Part shown: piece by piece, positions 47,024-55,638 of the stretch
Numbering within the stretch: position 1 is the stretch's first letter
How the letters are laid out: each line of letters opens with the position of its first letter
NCBI RefSeq assembly: GCF_900141785.1
Contig: NZ_FQYP01000008.1
Location: 299,309 to 363,308, forward strand
DNA: 64,000 bases
Direction of reading: 5' to 3'
DNA from: Aquimarina spongiae
GTDB lineage: Bacteria > Bacteroidota > Bacteroidia > Flavobacteriales > Flavobacteriaceae
Made by a program: the position numbers and the translations under genes
Notes under the pieces: generated by a model
Told to the model about the DNA's origin: nothing
The model's database searches: none
Seen by the model: only the letters and a program-made list of their open reading frames with translations

Positions 47024-49297
47024 TTAGTATGCTTTTTTTGTTTGCAGTTCTTTACCTTCAAACTGTACATTTCGAATAGTTTGTCCTTTTCTAAAACAAT
47101 AGAAAGTTTCATTGATCGTAAACCAACAGAAGTAAAATATTCCCACAGAGAATATGATATCTCCGACCATACGAAGCCATTTTAAGGTTTGTACCACCGG
47201 GGAATACAACAGTTCTGCATCTCTTGCAAACGAATATCCTTTGGTGATCGAAGTATACGCCTGGATAATACCAACAGGAAGTAAACTAAGCACCACCATA
47301 GCAATCAAACCAACATTCAAGCACCAGAAAGCAATCTTAAGTTTTGGGCTATCCCATGCTCTATCCGAAAAGAAGCGTAAACATATAATAATGAACCCCA
47401 TACCTAACATACCATACACTCCAAAAAGGGCTGTATGCGCATGCACAGCTGTGGTATTAAGGCCTTGTATGTAATACAATGCAATAGGAGGGTTAATCAA
47501 GAAGCCAAATACTCCTGCGCCCAACATGTTCCAAAAAGCAACTGCTATAAAAAAGAATATGGGCCATTTGTATTTCTGCATCCACTCCGTAGACTTCAAG
47601 AGGTTCCAATTCTCTCGAATTTCAAATCCCATCAAAGTAAGAGGCACCACTTCTAGTGCACTAAATGTAGCTCCCAAGGCAATAGCCTGTACAGGAGTCC
47701 CAGAATAATACAAGTGATGCAGAGTTCCTATAATTCCTCCTGCCAAAAATATGGTAGCAGAGGCAATAGAAGCTTTACCCGCTGTCTTTGCAGATAAGAT
47801 CTTCATGCGAAGAAAGATAAATGCAATAATTACGGTAGCAAAAACTTCAAAAAAACCTTCTACCCACAAATGCACTAACCACCATCTCCAGTAATTAATA
47901 ACTGGTAAACTACTGTTCTCTCCATACATTAGCCCCGAGAAGAAAAACATTCCTATAGCCATTACAGATATAAGCAAGATGATGAGTAGGTGTTTTGAAT
48001 CATCATTTCTTTTAATTCCATATAAAATATGTCTCCCAACCATAAACACCCACAGCACCAAACCAACGGCCAGGAAAAGTTGCCAAAACCTTCCCAGATC
48101 CATATATTCATATCCCTGATGACCAAAGAAAAAATTAGTCGTAAGGTCTAGAAATTGGTGTACCCCCAACCACTCGCCGATTAATGATCCCAGAACAATA
48201 ATCAGTAAGGCAATAAATAGAAAGTTAATTCCAAAAACCTGGTATTTCATTTCTTTACCACTAATCATTGGGGCTAAAAACAATCCGGTTGCTAGCCAAG
48301 TTGCTGCAATCCAAAATACTGCCAATTGTGTATGCCAGGTACGAGTAATCGAATAAGGTAAAATACTAGCCAGATCAAAACCAAAAAAAGCTTGCCCTTC
48401 TACCGTGTAGTGAACGGTCAAAATTCCTAGGATAATTTGTAAACCTATAAGTAGTGAAATGATGATGAAATATTTCAATACCGCTTTCTGTGAGCTTACC
48501 AGTTGTAACCTTTGCATGGGGTCTTCTTTAGGATGCGTTAGCGCTTCTCCTTTTTCATGATTTCGTACATAGTAATACACTAATATGCCTATAAACAAGA
48601 GTAGTAATATGATTGAAAATCCAGACCAAATTTGAGAATCTGGGGTGATTGTATTTTCGATCAACGGTTCATGAGGCCAATTAGAGGTATATGTATAATT
48701 TTGTTCGTGTCTATTGGTACTTGCAGCCCAGGAGGTCCAGAACAAAAATGCATTGAGTTGATGTAATTTATGAGGATTGGTTAATGCTCCTTTCTGAATG
48801 GCATATTGTTCATGACCTTTGGAAAAAATAGAGGCGTAATACGCTGCATTTTCTTTGAAGGCTTTATACCTTTCTACAGAAATTGTAATTGTCTTGTCAT
48901 TGGTTTCAAAAGTATTTGTTCTAATATCTTTTACCAATCTTGCTTTTAAAGCCGCTTTCTTTTCTTCATCAAGGTTCTCATAATTAGTATCAAAGTCTCT
49001 TTGAGCCCAGGAATCCAACATAAACACTGCCTCTCTATGAATCCAATCGGCAGTCCAATCCGGAGCCACATAACTACCGTGCCCCCAAATGGATCCTACT
49101 TCCATTCCTCCTATAGATTCCCAAACGTTTTGTCCTGTTTGGATATCCTTTTTGGTCAATACGACTTCTTGAGTTTCGCCCACTATGACCTTATCCGGAA
49201 TAGGTGGTTGCGTTTGATAAATTTCTGTTCCTACCCAGATTAATGCTAAAAATGATAGTGTAACTACTGTTATAAATCCGATCCAAATCTTTTTCAT
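47024..49297 (-). CDS. norZ: Quinol-dependent nitric oxide reductase (qNOR)
   Basis: A 757-residue single-subunit NorB of the quinol type, which reduces two NO to N2O. The N-terminal part (residues about 1-220) is the NorC-like periplasmic domain without haem c, anchored by the first helix. The catalytic part has the heme-copper oxidase helices with TRTWHTQLAVFWI (haem b ligand His), WWLVHLWVEGFFEVFAT (with the conserved Glu), HHLYYSG (FeB His pair) and VHAHTALFGVYGM (haem ligands). Twelve or more helices are visible. It is the core of the NO detoxification operon. Confidence 0.95.
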   Translation of the reverse strand: MKKIWIGFITVVTLSFLALIWVGTEIYQTQPPIPDKVIVGETQEVVLTKKDIQTGQNVWESIGGMEVGSIWGHGSYVAPDWTADWIHREAVFMLDSWAQRDFDTNYENLDEEKKAALKARLVKDIRTNTFETNDKTITISVERYKAFKENAAYYASIFSKGHEQYAIQKGALTNPHKLHQLNAFLFWTSWAASTNRHEQNYTYTSNWPHEPLIENTITPDSQIWSGFSIILLLLFIGILVYYYVRNHEKGEALTHPKEDPMQRLQLVSSQKAVLKYFIIISLLIGLQIILGILTVHYTVEGQAFFGFDLASILPYSITRTWHTQLAVFWIAATWLATGLFLAPMISGKEMKYQVFGINFLFIALLIIVLGSLIGEWLGVHQFLDLTTNFFFGHQGYEYMDLGRFWQLFLAVGLVLWVFMVGRHILYGIKRNDDSKHLLIILLISVMAIGMFFFSGLMYGENSSLPVINYWRWWLVHLWVEGFFEVFATVIIAFIFLRMKILSAKTAGKASIASATIFLAGGIIGTLHHLYYSGTPVQAIALGATFSALEVVPLTLMGFEIRENWNLLKSTEWMQKYKWPIFFFIAVAFWNMLGAGVFGFLINPPIALYYIQGLNTTAVHAHTALFGVYGMLGMGFIIICLRFFSDRAWDSPKLKIAFWCLNVGLIAMVVLSLLPVGIIQAYTSITKGYSFARDAELLYSPVVQTLKWLRMVGDIIFSVGIFYFCWFTINETFYCFRKGQTIRNVQFEGKELQTKKAY

Positions 49298-49322
49298 GTC
49301 TTTATTATTTTTTGCGAAGGAA

Positions 49323-49694
49323 CTAATCGATTAAACCTTTAATTCTGTTGGGTTTATCATGGACGGAGATAGACAATCGAATAATACAATCCTCTACACA
49401 TGTCAAATCATGAGGCACATTTTCTGCCAGAGCTACCAAGTCTCCTTTTTGGAGAAGTGTTTTTTTACCATTGACCCCAAAATCTATGGCGCCCTCAAAT
49501 AATTCTACCATGATGGGGTACGGAGCCGTGTGTTCTTTCATTTCTTGTCCTTTTTTCATTACAATTCTTATTTCTTTACTGGTTTTGGTTTTTAGTAAAA
49601 CCATGATAGCAGGTTTACCTTCGTTATATTGTATGTTCTTTGTAAGTGATACTTTTTCCATAATAGCAGGTGTTATCTTTTGAAAACTTTTCAT
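49323..49694 (-). CDS. Cupin-domain protein
   Basis: A 123-residue single-cupin protein. The beta-barrel core carries the two cupin motifs in altered form: about HTAPYPIMVELFEGAIDF and KGDLVALAENVPHDLTCVED, with the second-motif His in PHDL. The metal-binding set looks incomplete. It lies between qNOR and a membrane protein in the NO operon and may be a small-molecule or metal sensor. No signal peptide is seen. Confidence 0.75.
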   Translation of the reverse strand: MKSFQKITPAIMEKVSLTKNIQYNEGKPAIMVLLKTKTSKEIRIVMKKGQEMKEHTAPYPIMVELFEGAIDFGVNGKKTLLQKGDLVALAENVPHDLTCVEDCIIRLSISVHDKPNRIKGLID

Positions 49695-49717
49695 TATTCT
49701 TAATTTCTTGGCTATGT

Positions 49718-50179
49718 TTATTCTTTAGTTTCTTCAGTAACTTTCATCATTCCTAATAATTTACTTCCATAGATAAAGAGACTTGCAGTTTTGCCTATTT
49801 CGAGCAATACATACCAGAGATGTATACTACTATCCGACACCCCGACTCCACTAATGATTTGTTCTGCTCTTTGATCTAAGACCGGAAGTAGCCATAGGGT
49901 TTGTAGCAGTAAAATGGTAAAAGGAAGGATGATATAAGGAGAAACAAACGGTATTCGTAATCCTGACTTTAATCGAAATATTGTAAACACTAATACCACA
50001 GCCAGGCCTATCTCTACTTTGTTTAAAGCCGTAAAAACGAGTTTCCCAATACTCAGTCCTATTGGCGTTGTTACTCCATCTGCTTGAAACTTTAACCAGG
50101 CCTCCATAAAACTAATCGCGCATACAAATCCAATCCAAATAAAGGTAACTGCGATATTAATGTTCAGGTATTTTTTCAT
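49718..50179 (-). CDS. Four-helix membrane protein of the NO operon
   Basis: A 153-residue protein with four membrane segments (about 8-28, 47-66, 80-100 and 122-142) and a charged C-terminus. It is the second gene of the NO operon and has its own copy of the operon's dyad at 50188-50207 just upstream. Unknown function; it might help quinol or haem handling for qNOR. A homologue search against Rrf2-NorB neighbourhoods would be informative. Confidence 0.7.
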   Translation of the reverse strand: MKKYLNINIAVTFIWIGFVCAISFMEAWLKFQADGVTTPIGLSIGKLVFTALNKVEIGLAVVLVFTIFRLKSGLRIPFVSPYIILPFTILLLQTLWLLPVLDQRAEQIISGVGVSDSSIHLWYVLLEIGKTASLFIYGSKLLGMMKVTEETKE

Positions 50180-50187
50180 AACAGATT

Positions 50188-50207
50188 AAAAGATCTTTTT
50201 ATCCTTT
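50188..50207 (-). promoter_or_regulatory. Second copy of the NO-operon dyad
   Basis: AAAAGAT-N6-ATCCTTT, the same half-sites and spacing as the perfect dyad at the rrf2 promoter (one base different). It lies in the 44-nt gap between rrf2 and the membrane-protein gene, so that internal transcription of the operon may be under the same control. Confidence 0.5.
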
Positions 50208-50223
50208 ATATTTTTAAATTTTT

Positions 50224-50655
50224 TTATCGTTTTAGTATAGCGAGATCTGCATTCAAGTCCTCTGCTAGTGATTGTAATGAAGTACTTTCTAACATGCTTC
50301 TTAAATCATTCCTAATGGCTACAAATCTATGATGTAAAGGACAAGGAGATTTCGCATCGCATTGTTTCAACCCTAATCCACATCCTGTATAGATCGAATC
50401 TCCATCAAGAACGCTTACTATTTCACTCAGCTTTGTATTCATTTTCTCCTCTTCAATGACAAAACCGCCGTAAGGCCCTTTTATGGATTTCACAATATTG
50501 TTTCTTGTAAGTTGCTGAAGTACTTTTGCTGTAAAAGCTTGCGGAGAATCTATCTCTTCAGAAATAATAGTCAAACTTACCTTATTATTTTTGGTAGTTT
50601 GCTGAGCGATAAAAATCACTGCCCTAAGTCCATATTCACAAGATTTTGAAAACAT
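50224..50655 (-). CDS. Rrf2-family transcriptional regulator (NsrR-like)
   Basis: A 143-residue winged-helix regulator of the Rrf2 family. The HTH is at the N-terminus (SCEYGLRAVIFIAQQ, then SPQAFTAKVLQQLTRNNIVKSIKGPYGGFVI). Three cysteines lie in CGLGLKQCDAKSPC, the position of the Fe-S ligands of NsrR and IscR. NsrR loses its cluster on reaction with NO and then releases operators. As first gene of the qNOR operon, with a perfect dyad overlapping its promoter, it is the probable NO-sensing repressor of this operon. NsrR is preferred over IscR from the context. Confidence 0.87.
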   Translation of the reverse strand: MFSKSCEYGLRAVIFIAQQTTKNNKVSLTIISEEIDSPQAFTAKVLQQLTRNNIVKSIKGPYGGFVIEEEKMNTKLSEIVSVLDGDSIYTGCGLGLKQCDAKSPCPLHHRFVAIRNDLRSMLESTSLQSLAEDLNADLAILKR

Positions 50656-50673
50656 ACTTTAACAATTTTGGGT

Positions 50674-50681
50674 CAAAGATA
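50674..50681 (-). promoter_or_regulatory. -7 element of the rrf2-norZ operon promoter
   Basis: TATCTTTG on the minus strand, a full match to TAnnTTTG. The predicted start is near 50667, 12 nt before the rrf2 ATG. The dyad at 50686-50719 covers the spacer and the -33 region, which suits repression. Confidence 0.6.
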
Positions 50682-50685
50682 GTAT

Positions 50686-50719
50686 TTTTTATAAAGGATA
50701 AAAATATCCTTTATAAAAA
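50686..50719. promoter_or_regulatory. Perfect 34-bp inverted repeat, candidate NsrR-like operator
   Basis: Arms TTTTTATAAAGGATA and TATCCTTTATAAAAA, 15 bp each and perfectly complementary, with a 4-nt spacer. The core AAAGGAT-N6-ATCCTTT (50693-50712) recurs at 50188. It covers the rrf2 promoter between -7 and -33. Confidence 0.7.
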
Positions 50720-50739
50720 TTTAATACCGTTTATCGTCA

Positions 50740-50776
50740 TTTTACCATTCGCCTACACTAAACTACCATTCGTCGA
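50740..50776 (+). promoter_or_regulatory. Paired LytTR-type boxes upstream of the NO-signalling operon
   Basis: Two identical TACCATTCG boxes at 50743-50751 and 50764-50772, 21 nt start to start (two helical turns), as expected for a LytTR dimer. The 37-nt block is repeated with about 29 identities at 56712-56748 before the secreted-protein gene. Confidence 0.6.
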
Positions 50777-50828
50777 CACTAAAAACACCCTTAAACGAAA
50801 GATCCCAGTAAAATACCCATAAAAGCCC

Positions 50829-50836
50829 AATCTTTG
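50829..50836 (+). promoter_or_regulatory. -7 element of the NO-signalling operon
   Basis: AATCTTTG (one mismatch to TAnnTTTG) followed by AAGTGTCAAAAA. No TTTG is found about 20 nt upstream, so the promoter looks activator-dependent. The same TTTGAAGTRTCRAAAA stretch is at 56783. Confidence 0.45.
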
Positions 50837-50883
50837 AAGTGTCAAAAAGAAACAATATTAATACCCCTAAAAACTGAAACGTA

Positions 50884-51291
50884 ATGAGTTTAACATTTTT
50901 ATTAATCGAAGATGATGAAATTGAGCGAATGAAATTTGCTCGTGTCATGCAAAAAAACAATTTCAATCACAGACTACTTGAAGCCGAAAATGGCGAAGAA
51001 GCTTTAAAAATTTTAGAGAAAAAAGATTCTTTACCAGACATTATTTTTTTAGATTTGAATATGCCAAAGATGAATGGCCTAGAATTTCTAAAGATACTGA
51101 AGTCCGATACATCGTTAAATTATACCCCTGTAGTTATCCTTAGTACTTCTAATAATCATAATGATCTTAAAGATAGTTATGAGACTGGAGTAGCAGGGTA
51201 CATCGTCAAGCCTCTTAAATATGAAGATTACGCACACAAAATTAAGTGTATGATCGAATATTGGAGTGTAAACGAATTTGTGAACGCATAA
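50884..51291 (+). CDS. Single-domain response regulator
   Basis: A 135-residue stand-alone receiver domain (Rcp1/CheY-like). The acidic pocket is EDD (9-11), the phosphorylated Asp is D57 in IIFLDLNMP, then STSN and IVKPLKYED with the conserved Lys. It has no output domain, so it either carries phosphate to the Hpt protein of this operon or binds a target. First gene of the NO-signalling operon, 19 nt before the H-NOX gene. Confidence 0.9.
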   Translation: MSLTFLLIEDDEIERMKFARVMQKNNFNHRLLEAENGEEALKILEKKDSLPDIIFLDLNMPKMNGLEFLKILKSDTSLNYTPVVILSTSNNHNDLKDSYETGVAGYIVKPLKYEDYAHKIKCMIEYWSVNEFVNA

Positions 51292-51310
51292 ATTTAAAAC
51301 TACATAACGT

Positions 51311-51856
51311 ATGAAAGGTATTGTTTTTACTGAGTTTTTGGAATTAGTAGAGGATAAATTCGGCCTAGAAATGGTCGATACCATTATCGAGAAGTCAAAT
51401 TTACCATCACAAGGCGCTTACACCGCAATTGGCACTTATGATTTTTCGGAAATGTTAAGCCTCCTCAAAAACTTAAGCGAAAACAGCGGCCTAAGTATAG
51501 ACGATCTCTTACTCACATATGCAGAACATTTTTTTGGGGTATTGGCAGAAAGCTATCCTGATCTGATAAAACGGTATAAGGATCCCTTAGACATGTTATC
51601 TTCCATAGAAAATCATATACATGTAGAAGTACAAAAAATCTATCCAGACGCAGAACTACCTACTTTTGAGGTACAAGAAAAAACAGAAAACAAGTTAGTA
51701 CTGATCTATAAATCCAGTAGAGCCATGTATAGTTTTGGCCTTGGATTGATGCGCAAGACTTTTGAACACTTTGATACTAAAGCCAATATTACTTACGAAA
51801 AATTATCGTCAGATGGAACCGAAGTAAAATTTAGTATTGTAAAAACGAATGGGTAA
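51311..51856 (+). CDS. hnoX: H-NOX haem-based nitric oxide sensor
   Basis: A 181-residue haem-nitric oxide/oxygen binding (HNOB) domain protein. The proximal haem ligand is probably H104 in HIHVEVQKIYP, with the conserved P117, and the haem-propionate motif YxSxR is Y133-K-S135-S-R137. Length and N-terminus (MKGIVFTEFLELVEDKFG) fit stand-alone bacterial H-NOX proteins that sense NO and control an adjacent histidine kinase. Its stop overlaps the kinase ATG by 8 nt, direct evidence for the pair. The lack of a clear distal tyrosine in the sequence suggests NO rather than O2 binding, to be confirmed by alignment. Confidence 0.94.
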   Translation: MKGIVFTEFLELVEDKFGLEMVDTIIEKSNLPSQGAYTAIGTYDFSEMLSLLKNLSENSGLSIDDLLLTYAEHFFGVLAESYPDLIKRYKDPLDMLSSIENHIHVEVQKIYPDAELPTFEVQEKTENKLVLIYKSSRAMYSFGLGLMRKTFEHFDTKANITYEKLSSDGTEVKFSIVKTNG

Positions 51857-53438
51857 TGATCAAGAAATATTTAAAAGAGCTTTAGCGAGAGAAAAGGCAG
51901 CGAGAAAACAGGCAGAAAAAATTCTTGAGGACAAATCCAGAGAATTATATTTTATAACGCAGCAACTTAAAGAAGCTAATGAGCAACTAGAAGATCTGGT
52001 CGATGTCAAAGAATCAGAACTTCAAGGTGTTTTTGACAATTTGGTTGATGCCTATGTACTCATGGACCTACACGGAAATGTTCAGGAAATGAATCAGGCG
52101 GCCGTCGAATTGTTTGGATACGATGTGCGTAATGAAAAACTGAATGTGGTTCAACTGATCTATAAAGAAGATTATGAGTATGCCATGACTTCCTTTTTTA
52201 AGCTTACTCAAGATGGTTTTTTCTCTGACTATCAAGCCAGGGTATATACCAAACACAATGGTGTGCGTACTGTACACATCAATGCCAGTATCATAAAAGA
52301 TAAAAACAAAAAACCTATAGCCGCACAGGGCATTGTACGAGATATCACCACTACCCTAGAACAGCAACGTATTTTTGAGAATCAACGACAACAATTATCA
52401 GTAATCGTTGAAAATTCTTCTTTGGGTATTGTACTTACCCAAATGGGTAAAATTCTTCAAACCAATAAAGCCTTTCAGGACCTATTGCAGTATTCTCAGG
52501 AAGAACTTTTAGAGATGAATGTCCAGGAAATTTCTATGCCGGACGAATACAAAGAATCCGAGGAGAATATGAAAAAAATGACCAGTGGCGAAATCGGAGG
52601 ATTCTCCATCAATAAAAGGTATCGTAAAAAAAACGGAGGTATCTTTTGGGCAAAAACCAGCGTAGCTGCCGTTCGAAAACAAAATGGTGATATGCAATAT
52701 CAAGTGGCTTTAATAGAAGACATTACCGATCAGCGAGAGCATGAGAAACAACGAGATTTGCTACTCAAAAACTTAGAAAAAAGTAACAAAGAACTGAATG
52801 ATTATGCGCATATCGTTTCGCATGATTTAAAATCTCCTCTACGAAGTATGAATGCTTTGATTACCTGGTTAAAAGAAGATTATGAATCCGTTCTGGACGA
52901 AGGCGCACAACAATCTTTTGATATGTTGCTCAAAAAGGTAGATAAGATGGATCATTTAATCAATGGTATCCTTGAATATTCGAGCGTCGACAAAGGAGAA
53001 CATATACAAAAGACCATTGATCTTAATAGTACCGTAAAAGATATTATTGATATTATTTACATTCCTGATCATATTGAGGTTACCGTAACTTCAGATTTAC
53101 CAGTGGTACAAGGAGATAATTTTAGACTACAACAACTATTTCAAAATTTGATCAATAATGCCGTAAAATATAATGACAAAGAAAAGGGCTGGATCAAAGT
53201 ATCTTGTATCCCACAAAAAACACATTGGCAATTTGCAATAGAAGATAATGGGCCGGGAATCCCAAAAAAATATCACGAAAAAATATTTAGAGTATTTCAA
53301 ACTCTTGACGATAACAAAGAATCTACAGGAGTGGGACTTTCTATTGTCAAAAAAATCATCGATTTGTACGATGGCAAAATTTGGGTAACTTCAGAAGAGG
53401 GAAAGGGTACCGCGTTTCACTTTACTTTAAAAAAATAA
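51849..53438 (+). CDS. PAS-domain histidine kinase paired with H-NOX
   Basis: A 529-residue cytoplasmic kinase with no membrane segment. A coiled coil (about 8-58) is followed by two PAS domains (about 56-175 and 180-295), HisKA with phosphorylated H325 in AHIVSHDLKSPLR, and HATPase_c (NLINNAVKYN, DNGPGIP, STGVGLSIVKKI). There is no receiver domain, so phosphate must pass to a separate one. Overlap with H-NOX makes that protein its probable regulator. The core from about 300 on is a close paralogue of the second kinase of this operon. Confidence 0.93.
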   Translation: MGNDQEIFKRALAREKAARKQAEKILEDKSRELYFITQQLKEANEQLEDLVDVKESELQGVFDNLVDAYVLMDLHGNVQEMNQAAVELFGYDVRNEKLNVVQLIYKEDYEYAMTSFFKLTQDGFFSDYQARVYTKHNGVRTVHINASIIKDKNKKPIAAQGIVRDITTTLEQQRIFENQRQQLSVIVENSSLGIVLTQMGKILQTNKAFQDLLQYSQEELLEMNVQEISMPDEYKESEENMKKMTSGEIGGFSINKRYRKKNGGIFWAKTSVAAVRKQNGDMQYQVALIEDITDQREHEKQRDLLLKNLEKSNKELNDYAHIVSHDLKSPLRSMNALITWLKEDYESVLDEGAQQSFDMLLKKVDKMDHLINGILEYSSVDKGEHIQKTIDLNSTVKDIIDIIYIPDHIEVTVTSDLPVVQGDNFRLQQLFQNLINNAVKYNDKEKGWIKVSCIPQKTHWQFAIEDNGPGIPKKYHEKIFRVFQTLDDNKESTGVGLSIVKKIIDLYDGKIWVTSEEGKGTAFHFTLKK

Positions 53439-53443
53439 CTTTT

Positions 53444-54577
53444 ATGAAATTTCAACAGTTCGAAAAGAAAAAAGATCAGGATTGGACCCCAAAAGGATCA
53501 ACAGACACATCACTAAAAAACCCTTTAGTTTTAGTATTTGGTAATCGATATGCCTTGGATAATGATACCATTTATGAGGAGGTAAGACAACTTTTCCCTG
53601 AAGGAGATATCATCTTTGGATCTACTGCCGGAGAAATTATTGGAGATAAAGTACTCGAAGAATCTATTACGCTAACAGCTATAGAATTTGAAAACAGTAG
53701 CTACATGATTTATCGAGAAAACAGCATGGATCATGAAAAGGATTCTTTAGAATTAGGGAAACGACTTATCCAAAAAGTACCAAAAGAAGGTCTGAAACAT
53801 ATTTTTGTCGTTTCTGAAGGTAGTTTTGTTAATGGTTCTGCATTGATCGATGGTTTGGAAACCGAAATTGATGGCATTGCTATAACGGGAGGCTTATGTG
53901 GTGATGATTCCAGATTTGAAAAAACCCTTGCTAGTTATAATGAAAATCCCAAAGAAGGAGAAGTAATTTTAATAGCGTTTTATGGAGAAACTCTTGAAAT
54001 CAGCTTTGCACAATATGGTGGATGGACTCCTTTTGGACCCGAACGTATCATCACTAAATCTGAAAAAAATGTACTTTTCGAATTAGACAATCAACCTGCG
54101 TTGGATTTGTATAAAAAATATCTTGGGGATAAGGTAGAAGAACTTCCACAATCTGCGCTCTTATATCCATTAAGTGTAAAATCAGAAAATAAAAAAGAAG
54201 CCATAGTACGTACGATACTAAATATCGATGAAGATCAAAATACGATGACCCTTGCGGGAGATGTGCCAGAAGGCTCTAAGGTTCAACTAATGATGGCCAA
54301 TATCGACCATATTGTTGATGGTGCATTGCAAGCAGCTGATATTGGGATGGAAGCCCGAAAACACAAACCAGAACTGGCTATTCTAGTTAGTTGTATTGGC
54401 AGAAAATTGGTGATGGATCAAAGAGTAGAGGAAGAAATCGAAGAAGTAATGGAATCCATAGGAAATCAGGCAACGATCACTGGTTTTTACTCCTATGGCG
54501 AATTGGCACCTTTTACTGGATACTTGGCCTGCGAATTGCACAACCAAACCATGACATTAACATTGTTTAGTGAATAA
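53444..54577 (+). CDS. nosP: FIST-domain sensor, NosP-like
   Basis: A 377-residue protein with FIST_N (about 25-200) and FIST_C (about 215-370) domains. Family cues are FGSTAGEIIG, EIDGIAITGGLCGDD, and the C-terminal SCIGRKLVMDQRVEEEI, FYSYGELAPF and HNQTMTLTLF. NosP proteins are FIST-domain haemoproteins that bind NO and control kinases encoded beside them, often together with H-NOX. The ATG at 53444, 5 nt after the kinase stop, is preferred over an upstream in-frame ATG inside that gene. Its own kinase follows at once. Haem binding is inferred from family and context, not seen directly. Confidence 0.82.
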   Translation: MKFQQFEKKKDQDWTPKGSTDTSLKNPLVLVFGNRYALDNDTIYEEVRQLFPEGDIIFGSTAGEIIGDKVLEESITLTAIEFENSSYMIYRENSMDHEKDSLELGKRLIQKVPKEGLKHIFVVSEGSFVNGSALIDGLETEIDGIAITGGLCGDDSRFEKTLASYNENPKEGEVILIAFYGETLEISFAQYGGWTPFGPERIITKSEKNVLFELDNQPALDLYKKYLGDKVEELPQSALLYPLSVKSENKKEAIVRTILNIDEDQNTMTLAGDVPEGSKVQLMMANIDHIVDGALQAADIGMEARKHKPELAILVSCIGRKLVMDQRVEEEIEEVMESIGNQATITGFYSYGELAPFTGYLACELHNQTMTLTLFSE

Positions 54578-54578
54578 T

Positions 54579-55634
54579 ATGCACTCATTGCTTAAAAGAC
54601 AAATACGCAAGTTTTTGGACGCAGAAACTAAAGAGTCCGAAACCATTAACTCATTTCTGGAAGCCGTAAACAGTTCTTATCAAAATTATGAAGAACAATT
54701 TACTATGCTTCAAAGAGCGATGGCAATCAGCTCTCAAGAGTTATTTGACGCTAATAGAAAATTACAATTGGAAGCCGAGGAACAGAAAAAAGTAATCGCT
54801 AGTCTGACCGAAGCTACCAAAACGTTACGATCGGTTTCTTTCAAGAAGGATAAAGGCGATAATGAAAGTAAAGAATTAAGTGGTATCGAGTTGGCTAATC
54901 TTATCGAAGAACAAGCCTTGCAGATTTCAAAAATTGAAAAACAAAGAGAGATTCTACTCAAAGATCTCGAAAAAAGTAACCGAGATCTTAATGATTACGC
55001 CCACGTGGTATCTCATGATTTAAAATCTCCGCTTCGTACGGTCAACACCCTGATCACCTGGATCAGAGAAGATAATGGTGATAATCTGGATAAATCCACT
55101 CAGGACCATCTTGAAAGAATCGATTCGAACATCGAAAAAATGGATAATTTGATTACCGGAATCCTAGAGTATTCTGTAGTAGATGATAAAACTCAAAATC
55201 TAAAAACTGAAATATTTTTGGGTCCTTTGATCGATGAAATTATTGAGCTTACTCAAATACCAAATCATATTACGGTAGAAACTCCAAAAACACTTCCTGT
55301 AATACACGCAGATTCTTCAAGAATAAAACAATTATTCCAAAACCTAATTACGAATGCTATCAAAGCCATAGATAAGGAAAAGGGAGAAGTTTCAGTTCTT
55401 TTTGAGGAGCTTCCGGATTTCTGGCAATTTGGAATCAAAGACAACGGGAAAGGGATTCCCGAAAAGTACCATAAAAAAGTATTTGAAATATTTCAAAAAT
55501 TAGAAACCAAAAACAAATCCACAGGTATTGGATTATCTATCGTTAAAAAAATCGTAGCCTTTTATGAAGGCAAGATATGGATAGAATCACAAGAAGGTAT
55601 AGGGACGACATTTTTTTTCACCTTAAAAAAATAA
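54579..55634 (+). CDS. Histidine kinase paired with the FIST/NosP-like protein
   Basis: A 351-residue cytoplasmic kinase from the ATG at 54579 (a GTG at 54570, overlapping the FIST gene, is possible). Residues 1-130 are mainly coiled coil with no PAS or other sensor domain, so the signal must be brought by a partner. HisKA carries H146 in AHVVSHDLKSPLR, and HATPase_c has NLITNAIKA, DNGKGIPEKYH and STGIGLSIVKKI. No receiver domain. It is a close paralogue of the H-NOX-linked kinase and probably arose by tandem duplication. Confidence 0.92.
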   Translation: MHSLLKRQIRKFLDAETKESETINSFLEAVNSSYQNYEEQFTMLQRAMAISSQELFDANRKLQLEAEEQKKVIASLTEATKTLRSVSFKKDKGDNESKELSGIELANLIEEQALQISKIEKQREILLKDLEKSNRDLNDYAHVVSHDLKSPLRTVNTLITWIREDNGDNLDKSTQDHLERIDSNIEKMDNLITGILEYSVVDDKTQNLKTEIFLGPLIDEIIELTQIPNHITVETPKTLPVIHADSSRIKQLFQNLITNAIKAIDKEKGEVSVLFEELPDFWQFGIKDNGKGIPEKYHKKVFEIFQKLETKNKSTGIGLSIVKKIVAFYEGKIWIESQEGIGTTFFFTLKK

Positions 55635-55638
55635 GTAC

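Noticed and set aside
47023..47112. Upstream ATG extending the truncated globin by 30 residues
   Set aside because: The extension lies inside the qNOR coding sequence and has no globin features; ATG at 47022 fits the fold.
50674..50836. A single shared bidirectional promoter for the NO operons
   Set aside because: Two separate -7 elements about 150 nt apart are visible, each with its own control sites.
53381..53443. Upstream start for the FIST protein inside the kinase gene
   Set aside because: ATG at 53444 follows the kinase stop and fits the family; the extension is antisense-like basic residues.
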